From NCBI RefSeq assembly GCF_031582965.1, contig NZ_CP134049.1, positions 2,914,001 to 2,978,000 of the forward strand: a DNA stretch of 64,000 nt, written 5' to 3'. Every line of letters begins with the position of its first letter. Within the stretch, counting starts at the first letter, position 1. A program made the translations under genes and the position numbers. The DNA comes from Bacillus sp. NEB1478. Lineage in GTDB: Bacteria > Bacillota > Bacilli > Bacillales > Fictibacillaceae. The notes beneath the pieces were generated by a model, which saw only the letters and a program-made list of their open reading frames with translations, was not told the origin of the DNA and searched no databases. This document shows positions 43,179 through 52,295 of the stretch, piece by piece.

Positions 43179-43196
43179 CGTTTTCTCCTCGATTCT

Positions 43197-45356
43197 CTAT
43201 TTAGTAAGTTCGAATGTCTCACTTGAAACATCACGGCTGTTCGGTCCGACAAAAATCGTAAACTCCCCGGCATCACTTGTAAAAGACAAGTCTCTGTGGT
43301 GATAACGAAGCTGTTCTTCAGTGAGAGTAAATTCGATTATTTTCATTTCACCTGGAGCTAATGTTACCTTTTCAAATGCTTTCAATTCTTTCAATGGACG
43401 GATCACTTCCCCGACCATATCTCGTACATAAAGCTGAACAACTTCATCACCTTGTCTCTCTCCTTTATTTGTAACGGAGACAGAAACGGTTATTGGCCTA
43501 TCTGGTGTCATCTTGTTTGATGAAAGTGATAGATCACTGTATTCATAAGCGGTATAGCTTAATCCATATCCGAACGGATACAACGGCTCATTCGGGATAT
43601 CCAAGTATTTAGAGACATATTCATCAACGGCAGCATTCTTTGGACGGCCAGTATTGTAATTGTTGTAATACACTGGGACTTGTCCAAGTGTATAAGGAAA
43701 TGACATCGAAAGTTTACCAGATGGATTCACGTCACCGAATAAAATGTCAGCAAGTGCATTGCCGCCTTCAGTTCCCGGGTACCATGCTTCTAAAATGGCA
43801 TCTGCCTGTCCTTCCATTCCAGTTAGATCGAGCGGACGTCCGTTAAAAAGAACGACAACGACTTGCTTGCCAAGCTGTTTTACTTTGGATAAAAGCTCTA
43901 ACTGAATTTCAGGTAAACGAATATCAGCACGGCAGCGAGCTTCCCCGCTCATTCCTGATTCTTCGCCAAGTGCCAGTACGATCACATCTGCTTTCTGCCC
44001 AGCCTCTAGTGCCTCGTTCAGCATTTCTTCAGATCCTGTTTCAATCCCGCTGCCTTTTGCTGTTAATAAATTTTCTGCACTCACTTTCTTTTGCATACCT
44101 TCATATAAGCTAACCGCTTCTTCATGTGATCCCATCCATGACCAAGCACCTAAGATGTCACCACTTTTTGCAAAAGGCCCGATTAATGCAATTTGCTTCT
44201 CGTTATTTAATGGGAGAACTTCCTCATTTTTTAAAAGTACAGTTGATTTTACAGCCAGATCATAAGCCGCTTTTCGATGTGATTCACTTAAAATTACCTC
44301 TTTTTCACGTTCTTCATCTGCACCTCGGTGCGGGTTTTCAAAAAGTCCTAGCTTTTCTTTCAGCTCTAAAATGCGATAGACGCCTTCATCAATTGTTTGT
44401 TCTGCTACTTTTCCTTCTTTAACAAGCGTTTCTAAGTTTTTGATATAGCACGCTGTCATCATTTCAATATCGACGCCTGCCTGTATAGATTTTTCAGCGG
44501 CTTCTTTTTCGTCACGAACGACTCCGTGGGGGATCTGTTCTTTTACAGCACCCCAATCTGAGATCAATACACCATTAAAGCCCATCTCTTCTCGAAGAAT
44601 GTCACGCATCAGCCATTTGTTTCCCGTCGCTGGAACGCCTTCCACTGTATTAAAAGAAGTCATAACCATCTCACAGCCTTCATCAAGCGCTGCTTTATAA
44701 GCTGGAAGATATGATTCACGAAGCTGACGCTCTGACATATCGACCGTGTTATAATCGCGTCCTGCTTCTGCAGCACCGTATGCCGCAAAATGCTTCACGC
44801 AAGCCGCCACGCGATCTTTGTCTTCTGTAAGATTTTTCCCTTGAAAGCCTCGGACAAATGCTCTCGCAAATTCACCGTTCAAATACGGATCTTCACCCGT
44901 ACTTTCCATTACTCTTCCCCAGCGAGGATCACGAACGAGGTCAACCATCGGTGCGAATGTAACATGAACACCGCTGACAGATGCTTCTCGTGCCGCTACT
45001 TCCGCACTTTTTTCAGCTGCTTCTAAATCCCAAGAACAGCCAATCGCAAGCGGAACCGGAAAAATCGTTTTGTAACCATGAACAATATCCGCCATCATTA
45101 ACAAAGGAATACCGTGTCTGTTTTCCTTTAAGTGCGCTTCTTGAATACTTTTTACTTCTTTTGCACCAGATGCTCCTAATACCGAACCACTATTGATTAC
45201 ATCTTCGTCAGTAACACCTAGTTCAGCCATTGGCCCTGTAATCTTCCCGCCATTGGAAGCACCTTTATAAAATGGTGTTGCTAACTGAATGAGTTGAGCG
45301 ATTTTTTCGTGCAACGTCATTTTTTCTACTAATGATGCAATACGATTATTGTTCAT
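43197..45356 (-). CDS. GH3 beta-glucosidase (sophoro-oligosaccharide type)
   Basis: The 719-aa protein has the three GH3 domains: a TIM barrel (about 1-320), an alpha/beta sandwich (about 370-580) and a C-terminal fibronectin type III-like domain (about 630-710, ending GEFTIFVGPNS). The nucleophile aspartate is in GVLISDWGAVKE; VDLVRDPRWGRVMESTGEDPYL, KHFAAYG and MVMTSFNTVEG are subsite motifs. No signal peptide, so it acts on imported sugar, removing glucose from sophorose or longer beta-1,2 chains and complementing the phosphorylase. It heads a two-gene transcript with GH94 from a promoter at 45432-45461 carrying the GAAACGTTTC operator. Similar to BglX in sequence. Confidence 0.88.
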   Translation of the reverse strand: MNNNRIASLVEKMTLHEKIAQLIQLATPFYKGASNGGKITGPMAELGVTDEDVINSGSVLGASGAKEVKSIQEAHLKENRHGIPLLMMADIVHGYKTIFPVPLAIGCSWDLEAAEKSAEVAAREASVSGVHVTFAPMVDLVRDPRWGRVMESTGEDPYLNGEFARAFVRGFQGKNLTEDKDRVAACVKHFAAYGAAEAGRDYNTVDMSERQLRESYLPAYKAALDEGCEMVMTSFNTVEGVPATGNKWLMRDILREEMGFNGVLISDWGAVKEQIPHGVVRDEKEAAEKSIQAGVDIEMMTACYIKNLETLVKEGKVAEQTIDEGVYRILELKEKLGLFENPHRGADEEREKEVILSESHRKAAYDLAVKSTVLLKNEEVLPLNNEKQIALIGPFAKSGDILGAWSWMGSHEEAVSLYEGMQKKVSAENLLTAKGSGIETGSEEMLNEALEAGQKADVIVLALGEESGMSGEARCRADIRLPEIQLELLSKVKQLGKQVVVVLFNGRPLDLTGMEGQADAILEAWYPGTEGGNALADILFGDVNPSGKLSMSFPYTLGQVPVYYNNYNTGRPKNAAVDEYVSKYLDIPNEPLYPFGYGLSYTAYEYSDLSLSSNKMTPDRPITVSVSVTNKGERQGDEVVQLYVRDMVGEVIRPLKELKAFEKVTLAPGEMKIIEFTLTEEQLRYHHRDLSFTSDAGEFTIFVGPNSRDVSSETFELTK

Positions 45357-45405
45357 AGTTATCCGCGCTCCTTGTTTCTTTTTTATAAATACTCAGTCTT
45401 AAATC

Positions 45406-45461
45406 GAAACGTTTCTATTGATTTCATGGAAATTATAATGTGAAAAGAAAATGAAAGTCAA
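45406..45461 (-). promoter_or_regulatory. Promoter and LacI operator of the GH3-GH94 operon
   Basis: Leftward: TTGACT (45456-45461), 18-bp spacer, TATAAT (45432-45437), then the perfect palindrome GAAACGTTTC (45406-45415) about 10-19 bases after the expected start point. A repressor there would block early elongation or initiation. Confidence 0.85.
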
Positions 45462-45554
45462 TTTACCAGCACTCTACAATTCCTCTGTTATCCCCTTGAA
45501 ATCAAGGTATATCTGCCAATTTCCTCAAACAAAATCTTTTTTAAAATTATCCTG

Positions 45555-45602
45555 TTGAAAACGATTACAACTTGAATTATAATGTGCTTATCGAAACGTT
45601 TC
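45555..45602 (+). promoter_or_regulatory. Promoter, cre-like site and LacI operator of the ABC importer operon
   Basis: TTGAAA (45555-45560), 17-bp spacer, TATAAT (45578-45583). TGAAAACGATTACA (45556-45569) covers the -35 and resembles a cre site with one mismatch; GAAACGTTTC (45593-45602) follows the -10 directly. The 353-bp divergent gap holds this promoter and its leftward mirror image, plus an untranslated leader to 45709. Confidence 0.87.
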
Positions 45603-45709
45603 AACAATAATCTTTACGAAATCAAGGGAATAGTAAAAATAGTTGCCTGTTTAACCAGCAGATTTCATTCTGCTGAACAAAAACGAAAGCAAATATAGGG
45701 GGAAGACAC

Positions 45710-46960
45710 ATGAAAAAACATTGGTTTAAGAAAACAATGGTAACATCAATGCTCGGCGCACTTGTTTTATCCGGCGCTCTTGCTGGCTGCTCTTCAGGTT
45801 CCGATGGAGATAAAAAGACGATAACTGTCTGGGGAATGGGAGAAGAAGCAAAATCTCTACCTAAAATCGCTGAGGAATTCGAAAAAGAAAACCCGAAGAT
45901 TGACGTAAAAGTTCAAGCAATTCCTTGGGATCAAGCACACGATAAGCTTTTAACAGCTGTTGCATCTAAAAAAGGTCCTGATGTTGTTCAAATGGGAACA
46001 ACTTGGATTCCTGAATTTGGGGCTGCTGGTGCACTAAAAGACTTAACACCTTTTATTAAGGACAACCCAGAACTAGATCCTAAAAATTTCTTTGAAGGTT
46101 CTGTTGCAACTACAAAATACGAAGACAAAATGGTAGGCGTTCCGTGGTACGTTGACACACGTGTACTTTACTATAGAACAGACTTGCTTGAAGAAGCAGG
46201 GTTTAAAGAAGCTCCAAAAACATGGGAAGAGCTAAAAGCAGCTGCAGACAAGCTGGCTAAACGCGGAAAAGGAAAATACGGTATCAGCCTTGACTCGAAA
46301 GAACAGAGTCTTGGTTTCATGTTCGCTCGTCAAAACGGTGCAGAACTATTAGGACCAAATAACGAACCTAAGTTTAACGATCCTAAATTTGTTGAAGCTA
46401 TTGAATACTTAAACAGCTTCTATAAAGATGGAGCTACTCCAAAAGATGATTTAGGAATCGACATTATCCAAGCTTTCAGCGGAGACGGTATATTGCCGAT
46501 GTTCATCAGTGGTCCATGGATGATCAAGATGATCAACGACCAAGCTCCAGACCTTAAAGGAAAATGGTCAACAGCAGTACTTCCTAAAAAAGAGAACAAC
46601 ATTTCAGCACTTGGCGGATCTAACTTATCCGTATTTGAATACACGAAGAACGAAAAAGAAGCAGTTAAATTCGCAGCATTTATGAGTAAACCAGAAACAC
46701 AATTAAAATGGATGGAAATGACGAACTCTCTACCTGCTACTCAAAAGTCTTGGGATGACGAATCCTTAAAAGGCAATGAATACTACAATGCATTTGGTGA
46801 GCAGATGAAAGCTTCACAGCCAATGCCTGTTATTAAGCAATGGGAAGAAATTGCGCAAACTTATCTAAAGAGCTTCGAAAAAATTTATCGCGGCAAAGTA
46901 GATGTGAAAACAGAAATGGACAATTTCCAAAAGCAATCTGAGAAGATCTTAAGCAAATAA
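45710..46960 (+). CDS. ABC transporter sugar-binding lipoprotein (sophoro-oligosaccharide type)
   Basis: The 416-aa protein has a lipoprotein signal (lipobox LAGC, cysteine at about residue 26) and the family 1 extracellular solute-binding fold: ITVWGMGEEAKSLPKIAEEFEKENPKIDVKVQAIPWDQAHDKLLTAVASKKGPDVVQMG, VPWYVDTRVLYYRTDLL and ISALGGSNLSVFEYTKNEKEAVKFAAFMS. It would capture beta-1,2-gluco-oligosaccharides released by the secreted glucanase and pass them to the two permeases downstream. GGGGGAAG precedes the ATG. A strong hairpin terminator follows, so it should be made in excess over the permeases. No ATPase gene is present; bacilli supply a shared one (MsmX) for such importers. Confidence 0.9.
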   Translation: MKKHWFKKTMVTSMLGALVLSGALAGCSSGSDGDKKTITVWGMGEEAKSLPKIAEEFEKENPKIDVKVQAIPWDQAHDKLLTAVASKKGPDVVQMGTTWIPEFGAAGALKDLTPFIKDNPELDPKNFFEGSVATTKYEDKMVGVPWYVDTRVLYYRTDLLEEAGFKEAPKTWEELKAAADKLAKRGKGKYGISLDSKEQSLGFMFARQNGAELLGPNNEPKFNDPKFVEAIEYLNSFYKDGATPKDDLGIDIIQAFSGDGILPMFISGPWMIKMINDQAPDLKGKWSTAVLPKKENNISALGGSNLSVFEYTKNEKEAVKFAAFMSKPETQLKWMEMTNSLPATQKSWDDESLKGNEYYNAFGEQMKASQPMPVIKQWEEIAQTYLKSFEKIYRGKVDVKTEMDNFQKQSEKILSK

Positions 46961-46976
46961 CGATCTGATATAGGTA

Positions 46977-47010
46977 TAACGGGCAGGTTATCCTGCTCGT
47001 TACCTTTTTA
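46977..47010 (+). terminator. Intra-operon terminator between binding-protein and permease genes
   Basis: TAACGGGCAGG (46977-46987) pairs with CCTGCTCGTTA (46992-47002, one G-U pair), a 4-nt loop, followed by CCTTTTTATT. Partial read-through would set the usual excess of binding protein over permease. Confidence 0.85.
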
Positions 47011-47049
47011 TTCAGAAACTTTTTTGCCATTACGAAGGATGTGAAAAAC

Positions 47050-47934
47050 GTGAAAAGCTATTCTAAATCAACTCCCTATCTCTTTATCGGCCCTGCCTTA
47101 ATTTTGCTGGCAGTATTTTCACTGTTTCCGATAGTAGTTGCTTTAGTAATCAGTTTTACAGATATTGATCTTGCCGGTCTTGCCGACTTTTCCAATATCA
47201 GCTTTATCGGACTTGAAAATTATAAAAATATCTTCTCAGATCCGATCTTCATGAAATCAATTGGCAACACGCTTTTTTATGTCGTCTTTGGCGTTCCGCT
47301 CGTTATCATTTGTTCACTTGCTGTTGCTTTATTGATCAACTTTGGTACATCAAGAATTTTCCGTGGTTTTCGCCTTATTTTTTATATGCCTTCTATCACA
47401 AACGTAGTTGCTGTCGCGGTAGTCTGGACGTACTTGTACAATCCGCAATTTGGTCTATTCAACTATTTGCTCGGACTTGTCGGTATCCCTGCGATACCGT
47501 GGCTGCAGGATCCAACAATCGCAAAAGGTTCATTGATTGCTCTAGCCGTCTGGCGCGCAATTGGTGTGAACATGATTATCTTCCTCGCTGCTCTGCAAGG
47601 TATCCCGAAAACATACTATGAAGCGGCGCAGCTAGACGGAGCAAACAATTGGAAGCAGCTCACGAATATTACTCTTCCACTCCTTCGCTATGCGATTTTC
47701 TTTGTTTCCATTACGACGATGATTGGATGGCTGCAATTTTTCGAAGAACCTTTTGTCATGACAAAAGGCGGCCCTCTCGACAGTACGACATCTGTTGCTC
47801 TGTTTATTTATCGCAACGGATTTCAGTTAAGCAACTTTGGTTATGCTGCGGCAGGTTCCTTCATCTTATTTGTCGCAATCATTATCATTACGATGATTCA
47901 GTTCAGACTGCAAAAGAAAGAAACCGACTTTTAG
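47050..47934 (+). CDS. ABC sugar permease, MalF/UgpA type
   Basis: A 294-aa inner-membrane protein with six helices (STPYLFIGPALILLAVFSLFPIVVALVISF first) and the permease EAA loop TYYEAAQLDGANNWKQLTNITLPLL near residues 185-205. I prefer the GTG at 47050, ten bases after AAGGA, over the GTG at 47041, which touches the ribosome site. It forms half of the membrane channel for gluco-oligosaccharide import with the next gene, 16 bp downstream. Confidence 0.9.
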   Translation: MKSYSKSTPYLFIGPALILLAVFSLFPIVVALVISFTDIDLAGLADFSNISFIGLENYKNIFSDPIFMKSIGNTLFYVVFGVPLVIICSLAVALLINFGTSRIFRGFRLIFYMPSITNVVAVAVVWTYLYNPQFGLFNYLLGLVGIPAIPWLQDPTIAKGSLIALAVWRAIGVNMIIFLAALQGIPKTYYEAAQLDGANNWKQLTNITLPLLRYAIFFVSITTMIGWLQFFEEPFVMTKGGPLDSTTSVALFIYRNGFQLSNFGYAAAGSFILFVAIIIITMIQFRLQKKETDF

Positions 47935-47950
47935 GATTTGAGGTGAGAAC

Positions 47951-48793
47951 ATGAAAACAAATGTATCAAATGCTAAAAAAACTTATCGCTTTCAAGCCAG
48001 GTTAGCCGCTCTCATCCTGACGATCGGCGGAATTCTTGTAGCGATTCCTTTTATATGGATGATTCTCTCTGCTTTCAAACCAGAAAGCGAAGTGCTTAAA
48101 CTTACTCCGACACTATGGCCTGAAACGTTCACAACAGAGAACTTCCTCTATTTGTTTGAGAATATGAACTTCGGTGTTTATTTGAAAAACACGATTATCG
48201 TTGTTCTCTGTTCTTTTGTCGGCTTATTCTTTAATGCGATGGCTGGCTATGCCTTCGCCAAGTACAAATTCAAAGGCAGTGATAAACTCTTTTATCTTGT
48301 ACTCGCTACGATGATGATTCCAGGGCAAGTCACAATGATCCCGGTTTACCTCATATTAAATCAGATGGGATTAACGAACACGATGGCCGGAATCGTATTA
48401 CCAGGATTAGTTGGTGCGTTTAGCATCTTCTTATTCCGACAGTTCATGTCAACGATTCCGGATGAATTGATCGAAGCCGCACGCTTAGATGGCGCAAGTG
48501 AATTCCGCGTTTTCATGCAATTGATTCTGCCGATTTCAAAGCCAATCTTAGCCGTACAAGGTATCTTGACGTTCATCGCAGGCTGGAACAGCTTCCTATG
48601 GCCATTGATTATGGCGAACGACGAAAGCTTGTATACTTTGTCTGTTGGTTTAAGTCTCCTGAAGGGTCAATATGGAGGAAATTACGCACTTCAAATGGCA
48701 GGTTCGACTTTTATGGTCGTACCGATCGTTATCATCTTCATCATCTTTCAGAAACACATTATCGAAGGTTATACGATTTCCGGGATGAAATAA
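47951..48793 (+). CDS. ABC sugar permease, MalG/UgpE type
   Basis: A 280-aa protein with six helices; PFIWMILSAFKPESEVLK near the start and the EAA loop DELIEAARLDGASEFRVFMQLILPISKPILA are typical of MalG-type subunits, as is the C-terminal FIIFQKHIIEGYTISGMK. It pairs with the preceding permease. GAGG precedes the ATG, 16 bp after the previous stop, and a 17-bp stem terminator ends the operon. The ATPase is missing from the locus. Confidence 0.9.
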   Translation: MKTNVSNAKKTYRFQARLAALILTIGGILVAIPFIWMILSAFKPESEVLKLTPTLWPETFTTENFLYLFENMNFGVYLKNTIIVVLCSFVGLFFNAMAGYAFAKYKFKGSDKLFYLVLATMMIPGQVTMIPVYLILNQMGLTNTMAGIVLPGLVGAFSIFLFRQFMSTIPDELIEAARLDGASEFRVFMQLILPISKPILAVQGILTFIAGWNSFLWPLIMANDESLYTLSVGLSLLKGQYGGNYALQMAGSTFMVVPIVIIFIIFQKHIIEGYTISGMK

Positions 48794-48803
48794 TCTTTAA
48801 GGC

Positions 48804-48848
48804 TGGCTCACTAACGTGTATTTGTACACGCTGGTGGGTCATTTTTTT
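48804..48848 (+). terminator. Terminator of the importer operon
   Basis: Positions 48804-48820 pair with 48825-48841, a 17-bp stem with some G-U pairs and a TTTG loop, followed by seven T. Confidence 0.92.
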
Positions 48849-48972
48849 GTAGAGCGGTTCCGCCCTCGTTTTTACTGCTTCCTCCCGTATTACATCAAAT
48901 GTTGTAATTTCCGATAAACGGAAATCTTCAAAACATCTGATTTTCATAATAAAACGGTTAAAATACGCAAAA

Positions 48973-49016
48973 AGATGACTCAAAAATGCTGGTTTACTCA
49001 CACTTTTGAATCATCT
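48973..49016 (-). terminator. Terminator of the AidB-like gene
   Basis: AGATGACTCAAAA (48973-48985) pairs with TTTTGAATCATCT (49004-49016), one mismatch-type wobble; leftward a short T run follows. It lies 13 bp after the stop codon. Confidence 0.8.
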
Positions 49017-49028
49017 ACATTATTTTTC

Positions 49029-50645
49029 CTATTGCTTAATTTCTGTAACAGCGACAGACTGATAAACTTTGAAAAATGAATCACAGAACGTATCCCACTC
49101 TTCAGCGGCTCTAATCGATTCTTCACTCACTTCCCCGCAAACAGGTTTTTGCAGCAAGTCGGTCAATTGTTTTGAAAAGGTGGATATCTTTTCCGATGAT
49201 GCTCCTTGCAGCACACTAGCAACAAAATCTGCTGGCGGATACCAAACTGCTACTCTTTGAATATCACGATAAATTTGCGTCAGTAACAGGTTCCGAGGCC
49301 CTTCCCACTGCTCATTGACGACAACATCACGGAAAATACGCGGAAGTGATGAGAACTCCTCCATCACACCATGCCCGCCAAAAACAGAGATCGCATCCCT
49401 TAAAACTTCTGCTCCCTCATTTGTCGCACAGATTTTCTGCAATAAAACAAGCTCTCTTAAATTGAAAAGCTGCTTTCTTATTTCAAGAGGCTGCTCGACA
49501 GGAATCCCAGGATTCAATGGCCTCTCCAGCCGTAGGAAAAGATCATATATTTTAAAAGCACCCGCTGTTGTACGATCAGCTGCTTCTTCAATCCGTTTTA
49601 ATGTGCGTGCGGAAAGCGGATAATCTTTTACCTTTTTCCCAAAAACAGTACGGAAATCTCCATACAGTTTCGCTTCTCTTGCAGCGCGGAGCATAAAACC
49701 AGCACAAGCTATTCCAATTTCTAAACGGGATAAAGTAAGGACAATTCCGACTGCGACCGCAATCCCTTTTCCGGCAGGTCCCACTGGATAAGCAAGAGCT
49801 CCGTTGTATTGAATTTCCCCTGTCGGAAGTTCTGCCGTTCCCATTTTCCATTTGATCCGGTTAATCTGATATCCATTTCGTTTTTCTTTCTCTTTATTAC
49901 CAGGCAGCCATGAAGGAACGATGAACGTTGAGATTTTATCTGTTCCTGAGATTTTAGCTGTAACGACCGAATAATCCGCATGTGCAACGGAACAGAAGAA
50001 CTTATTTCCATATAAACGATAGTTTTTTGCTTCTGGAACTGCTTCAACAACATTGGCAGGCAAGTCTGATCCTCCCTGCACTTCACTCATAAATTGTGCT
50101 CCGATTGCAAAATCTCCTCGAATTCCCTCTTTTGTATGCTGTAAAATTTCCTGAAGTTCTGGATGCGTGTCATTTGGATACTGTTCGAGCAGTGCAATCA
50201 ATCCGATCGTGCATGTTAAAGGACAGGCGACTCCTGCTTCTCCTAATTGATGGATTAGCATCCGCTTCACAAAGCTTTCCCACGGAGGCATTTTAGAGGA
50301 AAAAAGACCTTCGCCAAATACTTCTTTTTCAAACTGATGAATTTCCATCGGACGTACGATCCGGTCAATCCGATTATTGAAACCATCATAATGCAGCATG
50401 TATGGCCTTACTTCAGGTCTTGCCACCCGTTCAGCTAACTGGTTCCATTTTGAAGAAGCATTGGGCGAAAAAGATAACATAGCCTGATGGACATGATCAA
50501 AGTCATGTTCCGCGAATCGCTGAACTGCTTTTTGGAGAAATGGTTCATCCCGATACCAATCCAGACTTTCCCGCTTAGCCAGAAATTCTTCGAAAGTATA
50601 TGAATTCTTGCCTTTTGTCTGCTGTTCTTGAGAAGTTATGTGCAT
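49029..50645 (-). CDS. Acyl-CoA dehydrogenase family protein, AidB-like
   Basis: From ATG 50645, nine bases after AAGGAG, the product is 538 aa; ATG and TTG codons just upstream sit on the ribosome site. The order of motifs is AidB-like: an N-terminal helical region, CPLTCTIGLIALLEQYPN, FAIGAQFMSEVQGGSDLPANVVEA (the MTEkxGGSD flavin loop), NRIKWKMGTAELPTGEI, and DAISVFGGHGVMEEFSSLPRIFRDVVVNEQWEGPRNLLL (catalytic-base region). AidB proteins bind FAD and protect DNA from alkylation or act as dehydrogenases. It interrupts the beta-1,2-glucan locus, has no operator of that regulon, and is probably unrelated in function. Confidence 0.85.
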   Translation of the reverse strand: MHITSQEQQTKGKNSYTFEEFLAKRESLDWYRDEPFLQKAVQRFAEHDFDHVHQAMLSFSPNASSKWNQLAERVARPEVRPYMLHYDGFNNRIDRIVRPMEIHQFEKEVFGEGLFSSKMPPWESFVKRMLIHQLGEAGVACPLTCTIGLIALLEQYPNDTHPELQEILQHTKEGIRGDFAIGAQFMSEVQGGSDLPANVVEAVPEAKNYRLYGNKFFCSVAHADYSVVTAKISGTDKISTFIVPSWLPGNKEKEKRNGYQINRIKWKMGTAELPTGEIQYNGALAYPVGPAGKGIAVAVGIVLTLSRLEIGIACAGFMLRAAREAKLYGDFRTVFGKKVKDYPLSARTLKRIEEAADRTTAGAFKIYDLFLRLERPLNPGIPVEQPLEIRKQLFNLRELVLLQKICATNEGAEVLRDAISVFGGHGVMEEFSSLPRIFRDVVVNEQWEGPRNLLLTQIYRDIQRVAVWYPPADFVASVLQGASSEKISTFSKQLTDLLQKPVCGEVSEESIRAAEEWDTFCDSFFKVYQSVAVTEIKQ

Positions 50646-50866
50646 GGACATCAACTCCTTATAATTATCTAACTTTTCAGAATAATTGTAAGTCTAAATA
50701 ATCTTTTACGTCAAATAAGGGAATATTCATTTTTTTCCGTTTTTCCCTTGATGATTTACAGTACGTGTTATTTTCTCTGTTACACCATTCCACATAAAAA
50801 TATGATTATCATAAACTCTTCATTTTCGCACTCAATGTTCGGAAAGAGCTCATCAGGTATAAAAAA

Positions 50867-50893
50867 CACCAATATCCGCAAAGGATATTGGTG
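50867..50893 (-). terminator. Terminator of the endo-beta-1,2-glucanase gene
   Basis: CACCAATATCC (50867-50877) and GGATATTGGTG (50883-50893) form a perfect 11-bp stem; leftward it is followed by six T. Confidence 0.92.
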
Positions 50894-50904
50894 CTCATTA
50901 ACAT

Positions 50905-52257
50905 TTATTGAATCGAAAACACTTCTTTTTCCAATAATTCTTCTGGTTTTTTCCCGATCGGATCTTGATGGAAGTAATTTCGGATCACTCCATCTTTTAA
51001 ATAGTTCGCGATCGATACCATAATCATCCCTTGATCGAGAGCTAAATAAGCTTTTGCGATTTCGCCTGTTTCCATGTTAACCGAATCATAGAATCCGTAC
51101 TGAGAATACGTGCCAAGATTTTTTAGAACTTTGATGTTTTTTTGTACAGCCAACGGATCATAGTCTAGTGCCAAGAACGATGCATGAGCCGTTACGGTTG
51201 CCCCGTCTTTGTAGCCAGAAGTGCCAAGGGGTGTTGCTGCGAATTCGCTGTATCCATCCGGTGTTGCGGATGGCGAGAATCCCCAAGCAGGATATCCTTT
51301 TGACTTTGCAAAATCTTGCTGCAGCTGTACGTGGCGCTTGTTGTTCAAGCCTAATGCATACTTGCCAAGCTCTTTTTCTTTCATTACGATTCCTGGCATG
51401 AGGCCCTCAAACATACTCCCACCCCAGCTCGGTACGAACTTCACACCGTTATACTCATAATGACCTTCATATACGGTAACACCATCATAGACAGCATCTT
51501 GTCCTTCAGGAATCTGTGATTGCCAATCCCATTCTTTTGGCATAGTTCGATACAATTTCCACCAATGCTCTTTTGGAACGTCGCCTTTTCCGATCGAAAT
51601 ATAGCTTGCAACTCGAGGTTCTGTATAGAACTGTCCATAATGATGATCAGTATACTTCCCTTGTGCGACATCGTACCCGCCATAAAATTGACCCACCTCT
51701 GGATCATAAAGTTTTGTATAGTTCATATTTTCAACAAGGTTACTCGTTTGCGGATGTAATTCCTTATATGCTTGTCCGACTACGATAAGTCCCGCAGAAA
51801 GCCAGCCGTTATCAACTTGTGAGATGAACTGACCCCAATCTTTTTTTAACGAGCCATCTTCCGTGTTGTACCAGTTATAAAAAAGACCGTTCCACTTATC
51901 AAGCCGTTCCAAAGTGCTTATCGTTACTTGAATTCGTTTTACCGCTTCATCCCGTGAGATAATCCCAAGCTGCTGAGCTGAAACGGTACTCATCATATAC
52001 ATCGCCATATTTGTAGGTGAAGTGTGTGCAGCATCCTTCTTTCCTTCTGCCGTATAGCGCGTCTCATCATAAGTCATCCCTGTTTTCGGATCGGTATGAT
52101 CTTGATAAAATTTATATGTCTTATCTGCAATCGCTTTCAATTCTGCACGGAATGCAAGATCGTTTCCGCTATCATTTGCCGATGCCGTTGGTAACACAAT
52201 CAAGTTAGCAAAAAGACTAAACATTAATATAAAGCTTATCATTCTCCCTTTTTTCAT
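50905..52257 (-). CDS. Secreted endo-beta-1,2-glucanase, GH144-type
   Basis: The 450-aa protein has a signal peptide (about residues 1-27, ending ASA-N) and an (alpha/alpha)6 barrel of the glycoamylase-like family that includes GH144 endo-beta-1,2-glucanases. Typical parts are YKFYQDHTDPKTGMTYDETRY near the start, ISQVDNGWLSAGLIVVGQAY, VPSWGGSMFEGLMPGIVMKE, GYPAWGFSPSATPDGYS and YGFYDSVNMETGEIAKAYLALDQGMIMVSIANYL. It would cut polymeric or cyclic beta-1,2-glucan outside the cell to sophoro-oligosaccharides for the nearby importer. The gene carries the same GAAACGTTTC operator as the importer and GH3-GH94 promoters. Family assignment rests on motif memory; activity on another glucan is possible. 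Confidence 0.8.
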   Translation of the reverse strand: MKKGRMISFILMFSLFANLIVLPTASANDSGNDLAFRAELKAIADKTYKFYQDHTDPKTGMTYDETRYTAEGKKDAAHTSPTNMAMYMMSTVSAQQLGIISRDEAVKRIQVTISTLERLDKWNGLFYNWYNTEDGSLKKDWGQFISQVDNGWLSAGLIVVGQAYKELHPQTSNLVENMNYTKLYDPEVGQFYGGYDVAQGKYTDHHYGQFYTEPRVASYISIGKGDVPKEHWWKLYRTMPKEWDWQSQIPEGQDAVYDGVTVYEGHYEYNGVKFVPSWGGSMFEGLMPGIVMKEKELGKYALGLNNKRHVQLQQDFAKSKGYPAWGFSPSATPDGYSEFAATPLGTSGYKDGATVTAHASFLALDYDPLAVQKNIKVLKNLGTYSQYGFYDSVNMETGEIAKAYLALDQGMIMVSIANYLKDGVIRNYFHQDPIGKKPEELLEKEVFSIQ

Positions 52258-52295
52258 CGTGTTCTCCCTTCTATTTACAATAACTTCTTTCAGTC

